DNA from: Serratia grimesii NBRC 13537
Lineage (GTDB): Bacteria > Pseudomonadota > Gammaproteobacteria > Enterobacterales > Enterobacteriaceae
Direction: 5' to 3'
Length of the DNA: 64,000 bases
Assembly (NCBI RefSeq): GCF_001590905.1
Contig: NZ_BCTT01000010.1
Span: forward strand, 186,001 to 250,000
Position numbers and translations under genes: made by a program. Below, one piece after another: positions 24,935 to 35,759 of this stretch. Numbering within the stretch: position 1 is the first letter of the stretch; each line of letters begins with the position of its first letter. The notes under the pieces were generated by a model. The model was not told the DNA's origin and made no database searches. It saw only the letters and a program-made list of their open reading frames with translations.

Positions 24935-25495
24935 TTATTTATTGAGCCAGTATTTCAACCTTTTAACAAACTCGTCCTGAACGGCTTTAGGGAGTTTGTA
25001 TTTAATGTAAGTGATATCTGATTGATGCTCACCAAAAATATAAGAACCACGATTTGACTTTGATATCGACTTGATTTTATTTGCTAGATCCATCACGCCA
25101 CTATCATTTAACGATAGGCCATCATCATTTGAAAGCAATAAGTTATGGTCGAACCCATGAAATGAAAACTTGTTTTCTTCCTGTGCTTTCAACTGAACCG
25201 ATACATCACTACCGCAATGCTTGCACTTAATTGCTTCGGTGTTTATTTTTTCGGCACAAAACGGGCATTTTACATATACTTCAGTTGCCTTAGACGACGA
25301 TTTCCCAAAGATGATCATCAAAATTGCGCAAATGGAAATAACTGATGATATCAGCAAGTGATTCTGTTTAGATGCGATCAAACCGATGTTATTGACACGT
25401 TCACCATACCCAGTGAAAACATAGGTATCCATGTTAAAAGCTATCAATAACCAAACGACACCTATTGCCAGCAATAAAAACCCAAACTCTCTCAT
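24935..25495 (-). CDS. Membrane protein with zinc ribbon, phage-associated type
   Basis: The 186 residues have two N-terminal transmembrane segments (about 4-20 and 47-63), then a double-CxxC zinc ribbon (CPFCAEKINTEAIKCKHCGS), then a soluble acidic tail of about 90 residues. Base composition is more AT-rich than the flanking core genes. Such proteins are common in lambdoid prophages and genomic islands; no function is established. It is intact and has its own terminator, so it may still be expressed as a moron-like gene next to the tail-protein remnant. Confidence 0.6.
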   Translation of the reverse strand: MREFGFLLLAIGVVWLLIAFNMDTYVFTGYGERVNNIGLIASKQNHLLISSVISICAILMIIFGKSSSKATEVYVKCPFCAEKINTEAIKCKHCGSDVSVQLKAQEENKFSFHGFDHNLLLSNDDGLSLNDSGVMDLANKIKSISKSNRGSYIFGEHQSDITYIKYKLPKAVQDEFVKRLKYWLNK

Positions 25496-25534
25496 TTAAA
25501 CCTATTCCTATAGAATAACAATCCCCCATCAATG

Positions 25535-26116
25535 TTAGCAGTTGGAGTTAAGATGTTCACCCGTTAAAACGCAAAACCGTGATTGTCCTTTCTGACCAGT
25601 ACCCACCATAAGGAACACGCGTGCTGAGTTGGCTACTGAATCCCAGACGGCTAAGACAGCGGTATCAACTACCGGAGACTCTTCTGAGTAGACCACATCA
25701 AAAATCTGCGTTTCTGTGTCAGAGACCTCAATAAGTTTTGCCTCATCGAATTCTACACAGATGCCACTCATAGACGCAGAATAGTAAGCCCACATGAGCA
25801 TGTTCATTGGATTACGCGTGAAACAGGCAACACGAACCTTACTTCGATATGAGCCATTACTAAAATCTGCCTAAAAAAGTCCTGAGGTGAACTCTTCGTA
25901 ATGTTAATTTGCCAGTGTCATATCTACGTTGTCACCCAATCAAGCTTCAAAGATGCGCTGGAACCGCGGACTATCACTATCGAGAGAAGGAAACCCTCTT
26001 TCCACCTTGCAATCTAACTCATAGGGGTCGTTAAAATACTGCACGGGGCTCATATAGATCGTGTTATCTACGATGTTTTTTAGTGCATATTCATTAGGAG
26101 GATAAAATTTGAACAT
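25535..26116 (-). pseudogene. DUF2971 family gene broken by three in-frame stops
   Basis: From ATG 26116 (GGAG 8 bases upstream) the frame reads MFKFYPPNEYALKNIVDNTIY and a NDPYELDC motif, as in DUF2971 proteins. TGA (25940-25942), TAA (25904-25906) and TAG (25871-25873) then interrupt it. The same frame continues with RVACFTRNPMNMLMWAYYSAS and GICVEFDE, the second half of the DUF2971 signature. The last 45 or so residues (WDSVANSARVF to FCVLTGEHLNSNC) no longer look like DUF2971 and resemble small phage proteins of the Icd-like type, suggesting a recombinant junction. It is upstream of the zinc-ribbon gene on the same strand. Confidence 0.7.
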
Positions 26117-26146
26117 TTTTTCTGCTCCACTTTGATTAACACACAC

Positions 26147-26392
26147 TAATGTTAGTAATTGTAGTGCCGCAGCGCGATGACTACTCTTCGCTCAAAACTG
26201 CCCGTCAAACTTAACTTGTTCAGTTGCTGGTTTTGTTTAAAGCAAGCGAGTAATTCTCGAGCGGGACTTACCCCATTCCTATGGTTTGGACTGAACTTAC
26301 CCTTTAGATTGATACACTCAAAAATGCCAAAATGGCCGAGTTTTGATAACTTGTTTTGATAATGTTTTGATAACCGTTGCGATTTGAATAAT
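26147..26392. other. Gap between prophage remnant and icd, with TTTTGATAA repeats
   Basis: There is no supported gene. TTTTGATAA occurs three times in direct orientation at 26341-26349, 26354-26362 and 26365-26373, just beyond the icd 3' end. They could be remains of integrase arm-binding sites of a phage that used icd as its attachment site, or a chance AT-rich repeat. Confidence 0.4.
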
Positions 26393-26420
26393 AAAAAACG
26401 GGAACCATCAGGTTCCCGTT
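26393..26420 (-). terminator. Rho-independent terminator of icd
   Basis: AACGGGAACC / GGTTCCCGTT is a perfect 10-bp stem with a 4-base loop; on the minus strand its stem ends in a run of Ts. It lies 22 bases after the icd stop. Confidence 0.88.
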
Positions 26421-26442
26421 ATCATTCAACGCTAAAGCACCC

Positions 26443-27696
26443 TTACATGTGTTTAACGATAGCGTCGCCAAACTCAGAACATTTCAGCAGTTTAGCGCCA
26501 TCCATCAGGCGTTCGAAGTCATAGGTCACGGTCTTGGCAGCGATTGCGCCTTCCATGCCCTTAACAATCAGGTCAGCCGCTTCGAACCAGCCCATGTGAC
26601 GCAGCATCATTTCTGCAGACAGGATGATGGAACCTGGGTTCACTTTATCCTGACCGGCATACTTAGGTGCAGTACCGTGGGTCGCTTCAAACAGTGCACA
26701 ATCAGAACCGATGTTGGCACCTGGTGCAATACCGATACCACCAACCTGTGCAGCCAGGGCGTCGGAGATGTAGTCACCGTTCAGGTTCATACAGGCGATC
26801 ACGTCGTATTCAGCCGGACGCAGCAGGATTTGCTGCAGGAAGGCATCGGCGATCACGTCTTTAACAACGATTTCTTTACCGGTGTTCGGGTTCTTGATTT
26901 TCAGCCATGGGCCGCCGTCGATCAACTCACCGCCGAACTCTTCGCGTGCCAGTTCGTAGCCCCAATCCTTGAAGGCACCTTCGGTGAACTTCATGATGTT
27001 GCCTTTGTGAACCAGAGTCACAGAGTCACGGTCGTTGGTGATAGCGTATTCGATCGCTGCACGAACCAGACGTTTGGTCCCTTCTTCAGAGCATGGTTTC
27101 ACACCGATACCGCATTGCTCTGGGAAGCGGATTTTCTTCACGCCCATTTCGTCGCGCAGGAATTTGATCACTTTGTCTGCTTCGGCAGAACCGGCTTTCC
27201 ATTCGATACCTGCATAGATGTCTTCGGCGTTTTCGCGGAAGATCACCATGTCGGTCAGCTCTGGCTGTTTAACCGGGCTTGGGGTGCCCTGGTAGTAACG
27301 CACTGGACGCAGACACACGTACAGATCCAGTTGCTGGCGCAGAGCCACGTTCAGGGAGCGAATACCGCCACCGACTGGGGTAGTCAGCGGGCCTTTGATG
27401 GCAACGCGGTAGTCACGGATCAGATCCAGGGTTTCTTCCGGCAGCCACACGTCTTTCCCGTAAACGTGAGTGGATTTTTCGCCGGTGTAGATTTCCATCC
27501 AGGAGATTTTACGTTCGCCGTGGTAGGCTTTTTTCACAGCTGCATCAACCACGTGAATCATAGCAGGGGTAACGTCAACGCCAATACCGTCGCCTTCGAT
27601 AAACGGAATGATCGGGTTATTCGGAACAACCAGTTTACCCTGGGCATCGACCGTAATCTTTTTACCTTCTGCCGGAACAACTACTTTGCTTTCCAT
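26443..27696 (-). CDS. icd: NADP-dependent isocitrate dehydrogenase
   Basis: This cytosolic TCA-cycle enzyme decarboxylates isocitrate to 2-oxoglutarate with NADP+. The 417 residues start [14 protein letters not shown] and end [12 protein letters not shown], almost identical to the E. coli enzyme. The substrate loop [16 protein letters not shown] contains the regulatory serine phosphorylated by AceK. AAGGAGAGG precedes ATG 27696; the seven codons upstream are excluded. The gene is full length, so any phage that integrated here restored or left its 3' end intact. Confidence 0.97.
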   Translation of the reverse strand: MESKVVVPAEGKKITVDAQGKLVVPNNPIIPFIEGDGIGVDVTPAMIHVVDAAVKKAYHGERKISWMEIYTGEKSTHVYGKDVWLPEETLDLIRDYRVAIKGPLTTPVGGGIRSLNVALRQQLDLYVCLRPVRYYQGTPSPVKQPELTDMVIFRENAEDIYAGIEWKAGSAEADKVIKFLRDEMGVKKIRFPEQCGIGVKPCSEEGTKRLVRAAIEYAITNDRDSVTLVHKGNIMKFTEGAFKDWGYELAREEFGGELIDGGPWLKIKNPNTGKEIVVKDVIADAFLQQILLRPAEYDVIACMNLNGDYISDALAAQVGGIGIAPGANIGSDCALFEATHGTAPKYAGQDKVNPGSIILSAEMMLRHMGWFEAADLIVKGMEGAIAAKTVTYDFERLMDGAKLLKCSEFGDAIVKHM

Positions 27697-27771
27697 CAAC
27701 CTCTCCTTCAAGCGCAATTTTTGTTAATGCTTTGTAAGATGCGTGTAGATACTACTGGAATTTTCTGTCCG

Positions 27772-27800
27772 CGCCAATCCGAAACGGATTCAGTTATAAT
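27772..27800 (+). promoter_or_regulatory. Probable rluE promoter
   Basis: TATAAT at 27795-27800 lies 28 bases before the rluE start in the divergent icd-rluE gap. The -35 region (CGCCAA) is poor, so activation or a discriminator-dependent promoter is possible. Confidence 0.45.
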
Positions 27801-27828
27801 GCGCCTATCATCCGTAATCTCAACTGTT

Positions 27829-28455
27829 ATGAAAAAATTCTCTGTTAAAAATCACAAAGTTAAACGATTCAGCAAGCCTGAGTCCGCCAAACCTGCTGTA
27901 GCACAGGGGCCGCGTCGCGTCGTGTTATTCAATAAGCCATTCGACGTGCTCCCGCAATTCACCGATGAAGCAGGCCGCACGACACTGAAAGAATTCATTC
28001 CTTTTCCTGATGTTTACGCCGCCGGACGTCTGGATCGCGACAGCGAAGGATTATTGGTATTAACCAATGACGGCAAACTGCAGGCACAGCTAACTCAGCC
28101 GGGTAAACGCACCGGCAAAGTGTATTACGTGCAAGTGGAAGGGGCGCCGCAGGAAAGCGATCTGGCCCCATTGCGTAGCAGTGTCACGCTCAAAGACGGC
28201 CCCACGCTGCCTGCCGGTGTGGAGTTGGTCGCCGAACCACAATGGTTGTGGCCACGCAACCCTCCAATCCGCGAACGCAAATCGATCCCCACCACCTGGC
28301 TAAAAATCACCCTGTATGAAGGCAGAAACCGCCAAGTACGTCGCATGACTGCACATATCGGCTTTCCTACTCTGCGACTGATTCGCTACAGTATGGGCAA
28401 TATTTCATTGGGTGAACTGCAACCCGGTGAATGGAAAACCCTTGATTCACTGTAA
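27829..28455 (+). CDS. rluE: 23S rRNA pseudouridine(2457) synthase
   Basis: This RsuA/RluB/E/F family enzyme isomerises a single uridine in 23S rRNA. The 208 residues have the catalytic motif [19 protein letters not shown] with the essential Asp. [14 protein letters not shown] and [20 protein letters not shown] are the other conserved blocks. The basic N-terminus ([14 protein letters not shown]) and absence of an S4 domain match RluE. It is divergent from icd as in E. coli. The open frame continues far upstream through icd; ATG 27829 is chosen because it starts the conserved protein and follows the TATAAT box. Confidence 0.93.
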   Translation: MKKFSVKNHKVKRFSKPESAKPAVAQGPRRVVLFNKPFDVLPQFTDEAGRTTLKEFIPFPDVYAAGRLDRDSEGLLVLTNDGKLQAQLTQPGKRTGKVYYVQVEGAPQESDLAPLRSSVTLKDGPTLPAGVELVAEPQWLWPRNPPIRERKSIPTTWLKITLYEGRNRQVRRMTAHIGFPTLRLIRYSMGNISLGELQPGEWKTLDSL

Positions 28456-28476
28456 TTGGCCAATGGAGCAGCAACG

Positions 28477-28812
28477 ATGAAAACATTAACCGCGCTACTG
28501 TTCACCACTCTGCTTTCCGTCTCTGCCGCACAGGCTGCCAGTTTCGACTGCGCCAAAGCCGTCAACGCCGATGAAAAAGCAATCTGCGCCAGCCGTACGC
28601 TGAGCGACAAAGATGTGGAAATGGCCACCAAATACCAGTTTCTACATGGTCTGTTCGCCATGGGGGTTCGCGGGGATATGCTAGACCAGCAACAAAGCTG
28701 GTTGGAGCAACGTAAATTGTGCGGTAGTGACGTCAATTGCCTGTCAGCCAGCTACAAAACCCGCATCGCCGAGTTGGATGATATCTATCAGCACATTAAC
28801 AAACCGCTGTAA
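28477..28812 (+). CDS. Periplasmic LprI-like (DUF1311) protein
   Basis: The 111 residues begin with a signal peptide (MKTLTALLFTTLLSVSAAQA, cleavage after AQA). The mature part shows the DUF1311 pattern: FDCAKAVNADEKAICASRTLSDKD, then LDQQQSWLEQRKLCGSDVNCL with four cysteines able to form two disulfides. Related LprI-type proteins have been reported as lysozyme inhibitors; that role is not shown here. GGAG stands about 10 bases before ATG 28477. It is located between rluE and nudJ, probably co-transcribed with both. Confidence 0.8.
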   Translation: MKTLTALLFTTLLSVSAAQAASFDCAKAVNADEKAICASRTLSDKDVEMATKYQFLHGLFAMGVRGDMLDQQQSWLEQRKLCGSDVNCLSASYKTRIAELDDIYQHINKPL

Positions 28813-28821
28813 GAGGCCGCT

Positions 28822-29268
28822 ATGTTTAAACCGCACGTTACCGTTGCCTGCGTGGTTCACGCCGCGGGTAAGTTTTTGATCGTCGAAGAGACCATCAACA
28901 ACAAGGCATTATGGAACCAACCTGCCGGTCATCTCGAAGCTGACGAAACCTTGGTACAGGCCGCCGAACGCGAACTGTGGGAGGAAACCGGCATCCGCGC
29001 CACGCCGCAGTCATTCCTCAAGCTGCATCAGTGGATCGCACCGGACAACACGCCGTTTCTGCGCTTTTGCTTTGTTATCGAGCTGGAGCAACAACTGCCG
29101 ACAGAGCCTCACGACAGCGATATCGATCGCTGTCTGTGGCTGACTGCCGACGAAATATTGCAGGCCCCCAACCTGCGTTCTGCGCTGGTCGCGGAAAGTG
29201 TTCGTTGTTATCAACAGCCGGAACGTTATCCACTGTCGCTGGTCAGCAGCTATAACTGGCCGTTCTGA
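28822..29268 (+). CDS. nudJ: Nudix phosphatase NudJ
   Basis: This Nudix hydrolase acts on nucleoside di- and triphosphates and, in E. coli, on the thiamine precursor HMP-PP. The 148 residues include a complete Nudix box, [23 protein letters not shown]. Start [14 protein letters not shown] and end SYNWPF match NudJ. AAGAGG precedes the ATG. The operon-like order nudJ-mnmA-hflD-purB is the enteric one. Confidence 0.94.
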   Translation: MFKPHVTVACVVHAAGKFLIVEETINNKALWNQPAGHLEADETLVQAAERELWEETGIRATPQSFLKLHQWIAPDNTPFLRFCFVIELEQQLPTEPHDSDIDRCLWLTADEILQAPNLRSALVAESVRCYQQPERYPLSLVSSYNWPF

Positions 29269-29363
29269 GATGAATAAGTGCCGTGCGCCGGCGCGGCCAA
29301 CGTGGTAAAATCCTGCGCTTGTTTTTTATCAGCACGGTTCGTGTTCAAGTTCGTGAGATCCCC

Positions 29364-30467
29364 ATGTCAGACAACAGCCAGAAAAAAGTAATCGTCGGTA
29401 TGTCCGGCGGCGTCGACTCTTCCGTTACTGCCTATCTGTTACAGCAACAGGGCTATCAGGTCGCTGGGCTGTTTATGAAGAATTGGGAAGAAGACGATGA
29501 CGAAGAATATTGCTCCGCAGCGACCGACTTGGCCGATGCGCAAGCAGTATGCGACAAACTCGGTATCGAACTGCATACGGTAAATTTCGCGGCAGAGTAC
29601 TGGGACAACGTTTTTGAACTGTTCCTGGAAGAGTACAAAGCTGGCCGCACGCCGAACCCAGACATTCTGTGCAATAAAGAAATCAAATTCAAAGCGTTCC
29701 TGGAATTCGCCGCAGAAGATTTGGGCGCTGATTTTATCGCTACCGGTCACTACGTACGTCGCCAGGACGTGGATGGTAAAAGCCGCTTACTGCGCGGTGT
29801 CGACGGCAACAAAGACCAGAGCTATTTCCTCTACACCCTCAGCCACGAGCAGGTTGCGCAAAGCCTGTTCCCGGTTGGTGAACTGGAAAAGCCAGAGGTG
29901 CGCCGCATTGCCGAACAGCTTGAACTGGTCACCGCCAAGAAAAAAGACTCCACCGGTATCTGTTTTATCGGCGAGCGCAAATTCCGTGATTTCCTCGGTC
30001 GTTACCTGCCTGCACAACCTGGCCCAATCGTCAGTGTCGACGGCCAGACCGTCGGTGAACATCAGGGCTTGATGTACCATACCCTTGGCCAACGCAAAGG
30101 GCTGGGCATCGGCGGCATGAAGGACAGCAGTGAAGATCCGTGGTACGTCGTCGACAAAGACGTTGCCAACAACATTTTGGTGGTCGCCCAAGGGCATGAG
30201 CATCCGCGCCTGATGTCCGTCGGCCTGATCGCACAGCAGTTACATTGGGTCGATCGTCTGCCACTGACTGGCCCCTTCCGCTGTACGGTGAAAACGCGTT
30301 ATCGCCAGCAGGATATTCCATGCACCGTCACCCCGCTTGACGAAGAACGTATTGAAGTGCGTTTCGACGAGCCGGTCGCCGCCGTCACCCCAGGCCAGTC
30401 TGCCGTGTTCTATCAGGATGAAATCTGCCTCGGCGGCGGCATTATCGAACAGCGTTTACAGGAGTAA
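29364..30467 (+). CDS. mnmA: tRNA-specific 2-thiouridylase MnmA
   Basis: MnmA adds sulfur to the wobble uridine 34 of Lys, Glu and Gln tRNAs, receiving it from the IscS-Tus relay. The 367 residues start [20 protein letters not shown] with the PP-loop ATP site. The two catalytic cysteines are in [12 protein letters not shown] and [14 protein letters not shown] 29364 is chosen over an in-frame start 81 bases upstream because it gives the family N-terminus. hflD follows after 2 bases. Confidence 0.96.
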   Translation: MSDNSQKKVIVGMSGGVDSSVTAYLLQQQGYQVAGLFMKNWEEDDDEEYCSAATDLADAQAVCDKLGIELHTVNFAAEYWDNVFELFLEEYKAGRTPNPDILCNKEIKFKAFLEFAAEDLGADFIATGHYVRRQDVDGKSRLLRGVDGNKDQSYFLYTLSHEQVAQSLFPVGELEKPEVRRIAEQLELVTAKKKDSTGICFIGERKFRDFLGRYLPAQPGPIVSVDGQTVGEHQGLMYHTLGQRKGLGIGGMKDSSEDPWYVVDKDVANNILVVAQGHEHPRLMSVGLIAQQLHWVDRLPLTGPFRCTVKTRYRQQDIPCTVTPLDEERIEVRFDEPVAAVTPGQSAVFYQDEICLGGGIIEQRLQE

Positions 30468-30469
30468 TC

Positions 30470-32489
<2,020 letters not shown>

Positions 32490-32512
32490 CAGTTTGGTTT
32501 CGCGCTAAAAAA

Positions 32513-32536
32513 GGCGGCCGTTTGGCCGCCTTTTTT
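32513..32536. terminator. Bidirectional terminator, purB / acetyltransferase gene
   Basis: GGCGGCC / GGCCGCC with a 4-base loop is flanked by six As on the left and six Ts on the right. It overlaps the stop codon of the convergent gene by two bases. Confidence 0.92.
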
Positions 32537-33236
32537 ATTCCATAAAATCCTGCAATCGTTTTTTCTGCTGCCCGTGCGCATTAAAGTTATCGGGATTTAA
32601 CCATTGTTCAAACCCGGCTTTGATTGCCGGCCAGCGGTCAACCGTGATGGCGAACCAATCGGTATTCCGGCTGCGACCTTTGGTGATCACCGCGTACTTG
32701 AACGTGCCTTCATGGTTGAAACCAAACCTCGCAGCTGCCTGTTTGGAGGGTGCGTTATGGCTGTCGCACTTCCATTCACAGCGGCGATAACCCAAGTCTT
32801 CAAACAGGTGTCGCAACATCAGATAAATCGCTTCGGTGGCGCTCGATCGCTGCTTCATCGCGGGTGACCAACTGACATGACCAATCTCCGCCACGCCGTT
32901 GCCTTCGTCGATACGCATATAGGCAACCGTTCCAACAGGAAGCTGACTTGAACAGTCAAACACCGTCAGATTAACCAGTGTGGGATTCGCCTGTAACGCT
33001 GTCAGATGTTGCAGCATGGCCGCTGGGCTCTCAGGTCGCTCTATCGACAAATACGTCCAATCTCGGCCATCCGGCGCCTGCTGGAAGGCATGGAATAATG
33101 CGGCATGATCCCGCTGTGGCTCAAGCCGTTTCAACTGGCAAAAGCGCCCTTCCAGCATTTCCCCTGTAGGCCGTTTCGCCGCTTGCCAATCGGTTAATGG
33201 CTCACCCACCGGCTGACCGAATTGATTGATCACCAT
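32535..33236 (-). CDS. RimJ/RimL-type GNAT acetyltransferase
   Basis: The 233 residues have a GNAT domain of the ribosomal-protein-acetyltransferase type: the N-terminal strand GRFCQLKRLEPQRDHAALF, the central HVSWSPAMKQRSSATEAIYLM, and then RCEWKCDSHNAPSKQAAARFGF. Substrates of these standalone RimJ-like enzymes are usually unknown small amines or peptides. It is in the same direction as the next acetyltransferase gene, 20 bases apart, so the two are probably co-transcribed. Confidence 0.85.
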   Translation of the reverse strand: MVINQFGQPVGEPLTDWQAAKRPTGEMLEGRFCQLKRLEPQRDHAALFHAFQQAPDGRDWTYLSIERPESPAAMLQHLTALQANPTLVNLTVFDCSSQLPVGTVAYMRIDEGNGVAEIGHVSWSPAMKQRSSATEAIYLMLRHLFEDLGYRRCEWKCDSHNAPSKQAAARFGFNHEGTFKYAVITKGRSRNTDWFAITVDRWPAIKAGFEQWLNPDNFNAHGQQKKRLQDFME

Positions 33237-33256
33237 AAAGCCTCCGCGATTTGCCG

Positions 33257-33709
33257 TTAACGTTCGTAAGCAATGAACGACGTTCTTTTGCCTATTTTAT
33301 CGTACAGCGAACGAGCCGGAGCATTATATTCCTGCGTCATCCAATAAACCCGGTCGCTTCCTTTTTCATTTGCCAACAGATAAGCTTGCTCAAATAATTT
33401 TTCGGACACTTTCTTACCACGCGCTGCCGGAGAAACATAAAGGTCTTCAATATAACAATAACCGACAGAGCTCCAGGTGGATGGATGAAAAATCAGATTC
33501 ATTAACCCCAATAATGTGCCGTCTTTATCTTCTGCCACCAGGCCATAAACCTGATGCCCTTCGCATAACCGTTCAAAGGTATGATCGGTGACCTGTGCTG
33601 AAACTTCCGCACGGTAAAAATGAAGGTACCCTTGCCAAAGATCCAACCACTGTGATTTGTCATCGCTTTGTATTTTTCGCACTACAACTTCATTGTTAAC
33701 TGGAAGCAT
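33257..33709 (-). CDS. GNAT family acetyltransferase
   Basis: The 150 residues from ATG 33709 begin MLPVNNEVVVRKIQSDDKSQW. The acetyl-CoA motif is in CYIEDLYVSPAARGKKVSEKL (A-R-G-K), followed by YWMTQEYNAPARSLYDKIGKR. It resembles GNATs that acetylate amines or antibiotics, but no substrate can be given. AGCGAGGATC precedes the start; the hydrophobic upstream extension to 33811 is not part of a GNAT. It lies downstream of the MocR-type regulator on the same strand. Confidence 0.82.
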   Translation of the reverse strand: MLPVNNEVVVRKIQSDDKSQWLDLWQGYLHFYRAEVSAQVTDHTFERLCEGHQVYGLVAEDKDGTLLGLMNLIFHPSTWSSVGYCYIEDLYVSPAARGKKVSEKLFEQAYLLANEKGSDRVYWMTQEYNAPARSLYDKIGKRTSFIAYER

Positions 33710-33824
33710 AGATCCTCGCTGATTTCCTGAGAAAAAATAACGTAATACCAGCAGGATACACCCACCAATGCGGGCTGAATACAGACCAATTAACAACAGC
33801 AAGCAGACCAATTTGGCGGCACTA

Positions 33825-35348
33825 TCATTCTGAAGCTGGCGCTGAGAGTTCGCTAAAAATAGATGATAACCTTTTGATAAATTTTACAATCTCATCCGGG
33901 GTGTAGGCAGCAAAGCCGAAGACCAATGCACCTTTAGTGGGAGGGTTGGTATAGAAGTCAATCAGCCCGTAGATTTTCATTCCTTGGGCCGCGGCGGCAT
34001 GAATCAACCGCCGCTCAGTGGCTGCGTCTACCAGCGGGCACACCAGCTGTAGACCGCCCTGCGGCAATCTCGGCTGAGTCCAGGTGCCAAGGTACTGATG
34101 CACCGCGGCATGCAGGATCTCAAGCCGAGCCTGATATATCTTGCGCATGTTTCTTAAATGTTCGGCATAAAAATCACCACTTAAGCATTTGAATAACGTC
34201 ATTTGTGGTAATGCAGACGTATAGCCATCCTGAAATTGCTTCGCCGCCACCATAGGTTTAATTAACGCCTGCGGAACGATAAGAAACCCAATACGTAAGC
34301 CAGGAAATAACGTTTTACTGAACGTACCAATATATAAAGTGCGTTGATATTGATCTAACCCTTGTAATGAGGCGGTCGTCAGACCGTTATAATTAAATTC
34401 TGAGTCGTAATCATCTTCAATAATCCAGGCTTTTTCATGTTGCGCCCACGCCAAAAGCTTCAGCCTTCTTTCAATGCTGAGTGAATGGCCTAAGGGATAA
34501 TGGTGAGAGGCCGTGATATAAACACCTCGCCCTCCCTCCTCCGCCTGAATCAGCGCATCAATATCCATACCGGATTGATCCACAGCGATCGGATGGGTGA
34601 TTAGTCCCGCAGACTGAGCCAATTTTTTGGCCCCTTGATAGCCTGGCTCTTCAACAAAAACTCTGTCACCGGGATTAAAGAGTACCTGAGTACACAATGA
34701 TAACGCCTGCTGAGAGCTGGTCACTACAATGACCTGATCTGCGCTGGCTTTAACACCCCTTTCACGCCGCAGATACTCAATGATTTCCACTCTTAACTCC
34801 ACCAGTCCTTGAGGATCGGCATAGCCAAGCAGAGGCTCGGCTCCCTGACGCACAGCCAGCCTTTCCAGTTGAAGCCAGCTTTCGATGGGAAACAAGCGCA
34901 AATCGGGCAATGAGGGGGTCAGTGCACCACTACGCCGAGTGTGTGGAGCATGTGCGGCAACCAGTAAGGAGCGGCCATGAACGCTAAGCTCTCGTTCTGA
35001 CAAAAGGGTACTTTCCGCATTCTCAGACGCCAGCAACTCGCGACCGATCAACGTATTTTGCTGGTAACTGACAAAGCTGCCACGACCTACGGCGCGAGCA
35101 ATGTAGCCTTCGGCTTCCAGTTGGGCGTAGGTTAATTCAACGGTATCACGCGAAATAGTCAGCCGCGCAGCCAACACCCTGCTGGGTGGCAGTTTCGCCA
35201 AATAACCCAGCGTCCCGGCGATCACGAGCTGCTTAATCGTCAGATGCAGCGCGGCTCTACGCGTCATTCCTTGCCGTAAATGCCGGTAAAAAGTCACGTG
35301 TATCGCATCCTGAGATGCGTGCTGCTTATTATCGCTACTGAGCTTCAT
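33825..35348 (-). CDS. MocR/PdxR family regulator (GntR HTH plus aminotransferase domain)
   Basis: The 507 residues comprise an N-terminal GntR-type winged helix (LPPSRVLAARLTISRDTVELTYAQLEAEGY, residues about 50-85) fused to a fold-type I aminotransferase-like domain binding PLP. The PLP lysine lies in SKTLFPGLRIGF, and the IEDDYDSEFNY motif is present. ATG 35348 has CCGGAGC just upstream. MocR proteins usually control a neighbouring gene; here the nearest is the acetyltransferase directly downstream. A CTGTA-A-TACAG inverted repeat at 35396-35406, about 50 bases upstream, could be its operator. Confidence 0.87.
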   Translation of the reverse strand: MKLSSDNKQHASQDAIHVTFYRHLRQGMTRRAALHLTIKQLVIAGTLGYLAKLPPSRVLAARLTISRDTVELTYAQLEAEGYIARAVGRGSFVSYQQNTLIGRELLASENAESTLLSERELSVHGRSLLVAAHAPHTRRSGALTPSLPDLRLFPIESWLQLERLAVRQGAEPLLGYADPQGLVELRVEIIEYLRRERGVKASADQVIVVTSSQQALSLCTQVLFNPGDRVFVEEPGYQGAKKLAQSAGLITHPIAVDQSGMDIDALIQAEEGGRGVYITASHHYPLGHSLSIERRLKLLAWAQHEKAWIIEDDYDSEFNYNGLTTASLQGLDQYQRTLYIGTFSKTLFPGLRIGFLIVPQALIKPMVAAKQFQDGYTSALPQMTLFKCLSGDFYAEHLRNMRKIYQARLEILHAAVHQYLGTWTQPRLPQGGLQLVCPLVDAATERRLIHAAAAQGMKIYGLIDFYTNPPTKGALVFGFAAYTPDEIVKFIKRLSSIFSELSAPASE

Positions 35349-35492
35349 AGTGCTCCGGGTCAAAAGTAGGCCAATGTTGCCCACACGAATAGGTACTGTA
35401 ATACAGGGAATTATGTCACAACCGAACAGCGCGATACCCGTCCTGGCGTAACGTTATCAAAAGGCCTTGGCTTTCCTGCTAACGGCCTCGTT

Positions 35493-35509
35493 TGTTTAAG
35501 TTTGGTTTA
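35493..35509 (+). promoter_or_regulatory. PhoP box of the phoPQ promoter
   Basis: TGTTTA-AGTTT-GGTTTA is a full (T/G)GTTTA-N5-(T/G)GTTTA direct repeat. It lies in the 411-bp gap between the MocR gene and phoP, 250 bases before the phoP start, and implies autoregulation with a leader of roughly 220 nt. A TTTATC about 12-20 bases downstream could be the -10. Nothing else is evident in the rest of this gap. Confidence 0.82.
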
Positions 35510-35759
35510 GCTTTGCCCCGCCATTGTTTATCCTGCGTTTATTGGGCGTTGCCGATAATGGCGACGTACAAAAAATAGATAGCGCTTATTTTTAACCAAG
35601 GCTCTGCGTCCCTTGCGATAAGTGCAGGTTATACCTACCATAACGTCAACACGATCAGATGGGTAAGGTCGCAGCGCTATCCCTTATGCGCCAAAGAGCG
35701 TGTTACCTTTTATAGCGCGGGTGACAGGATGTTCACCCGCCAATCTACAGGAGTCCGTC

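Noticed and set aside
25871-25942. Possible stop-codon readthrough or recoding (three different stops in one frame)
   Set aside because: All three stop types occur within 24 codons, there is no recoding element, and the context is a decayed prophage; a pseudogene is the simpler reading.
26177-26359. 60-codon plus-strand ORF downstream of icd
   Set aside because: It has no ribosome site, odd composition, and overlaps the TTTTGATAA repeats; not supported as a gene.
26449-27828. Very long open plus-strand frame running antisense through icd into rluE
   Set aside because: icd on the minus strand is unmistakable; the antisense frame has no family features and is open because of icd codon usage. 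Only the part from 27829 is RluE.
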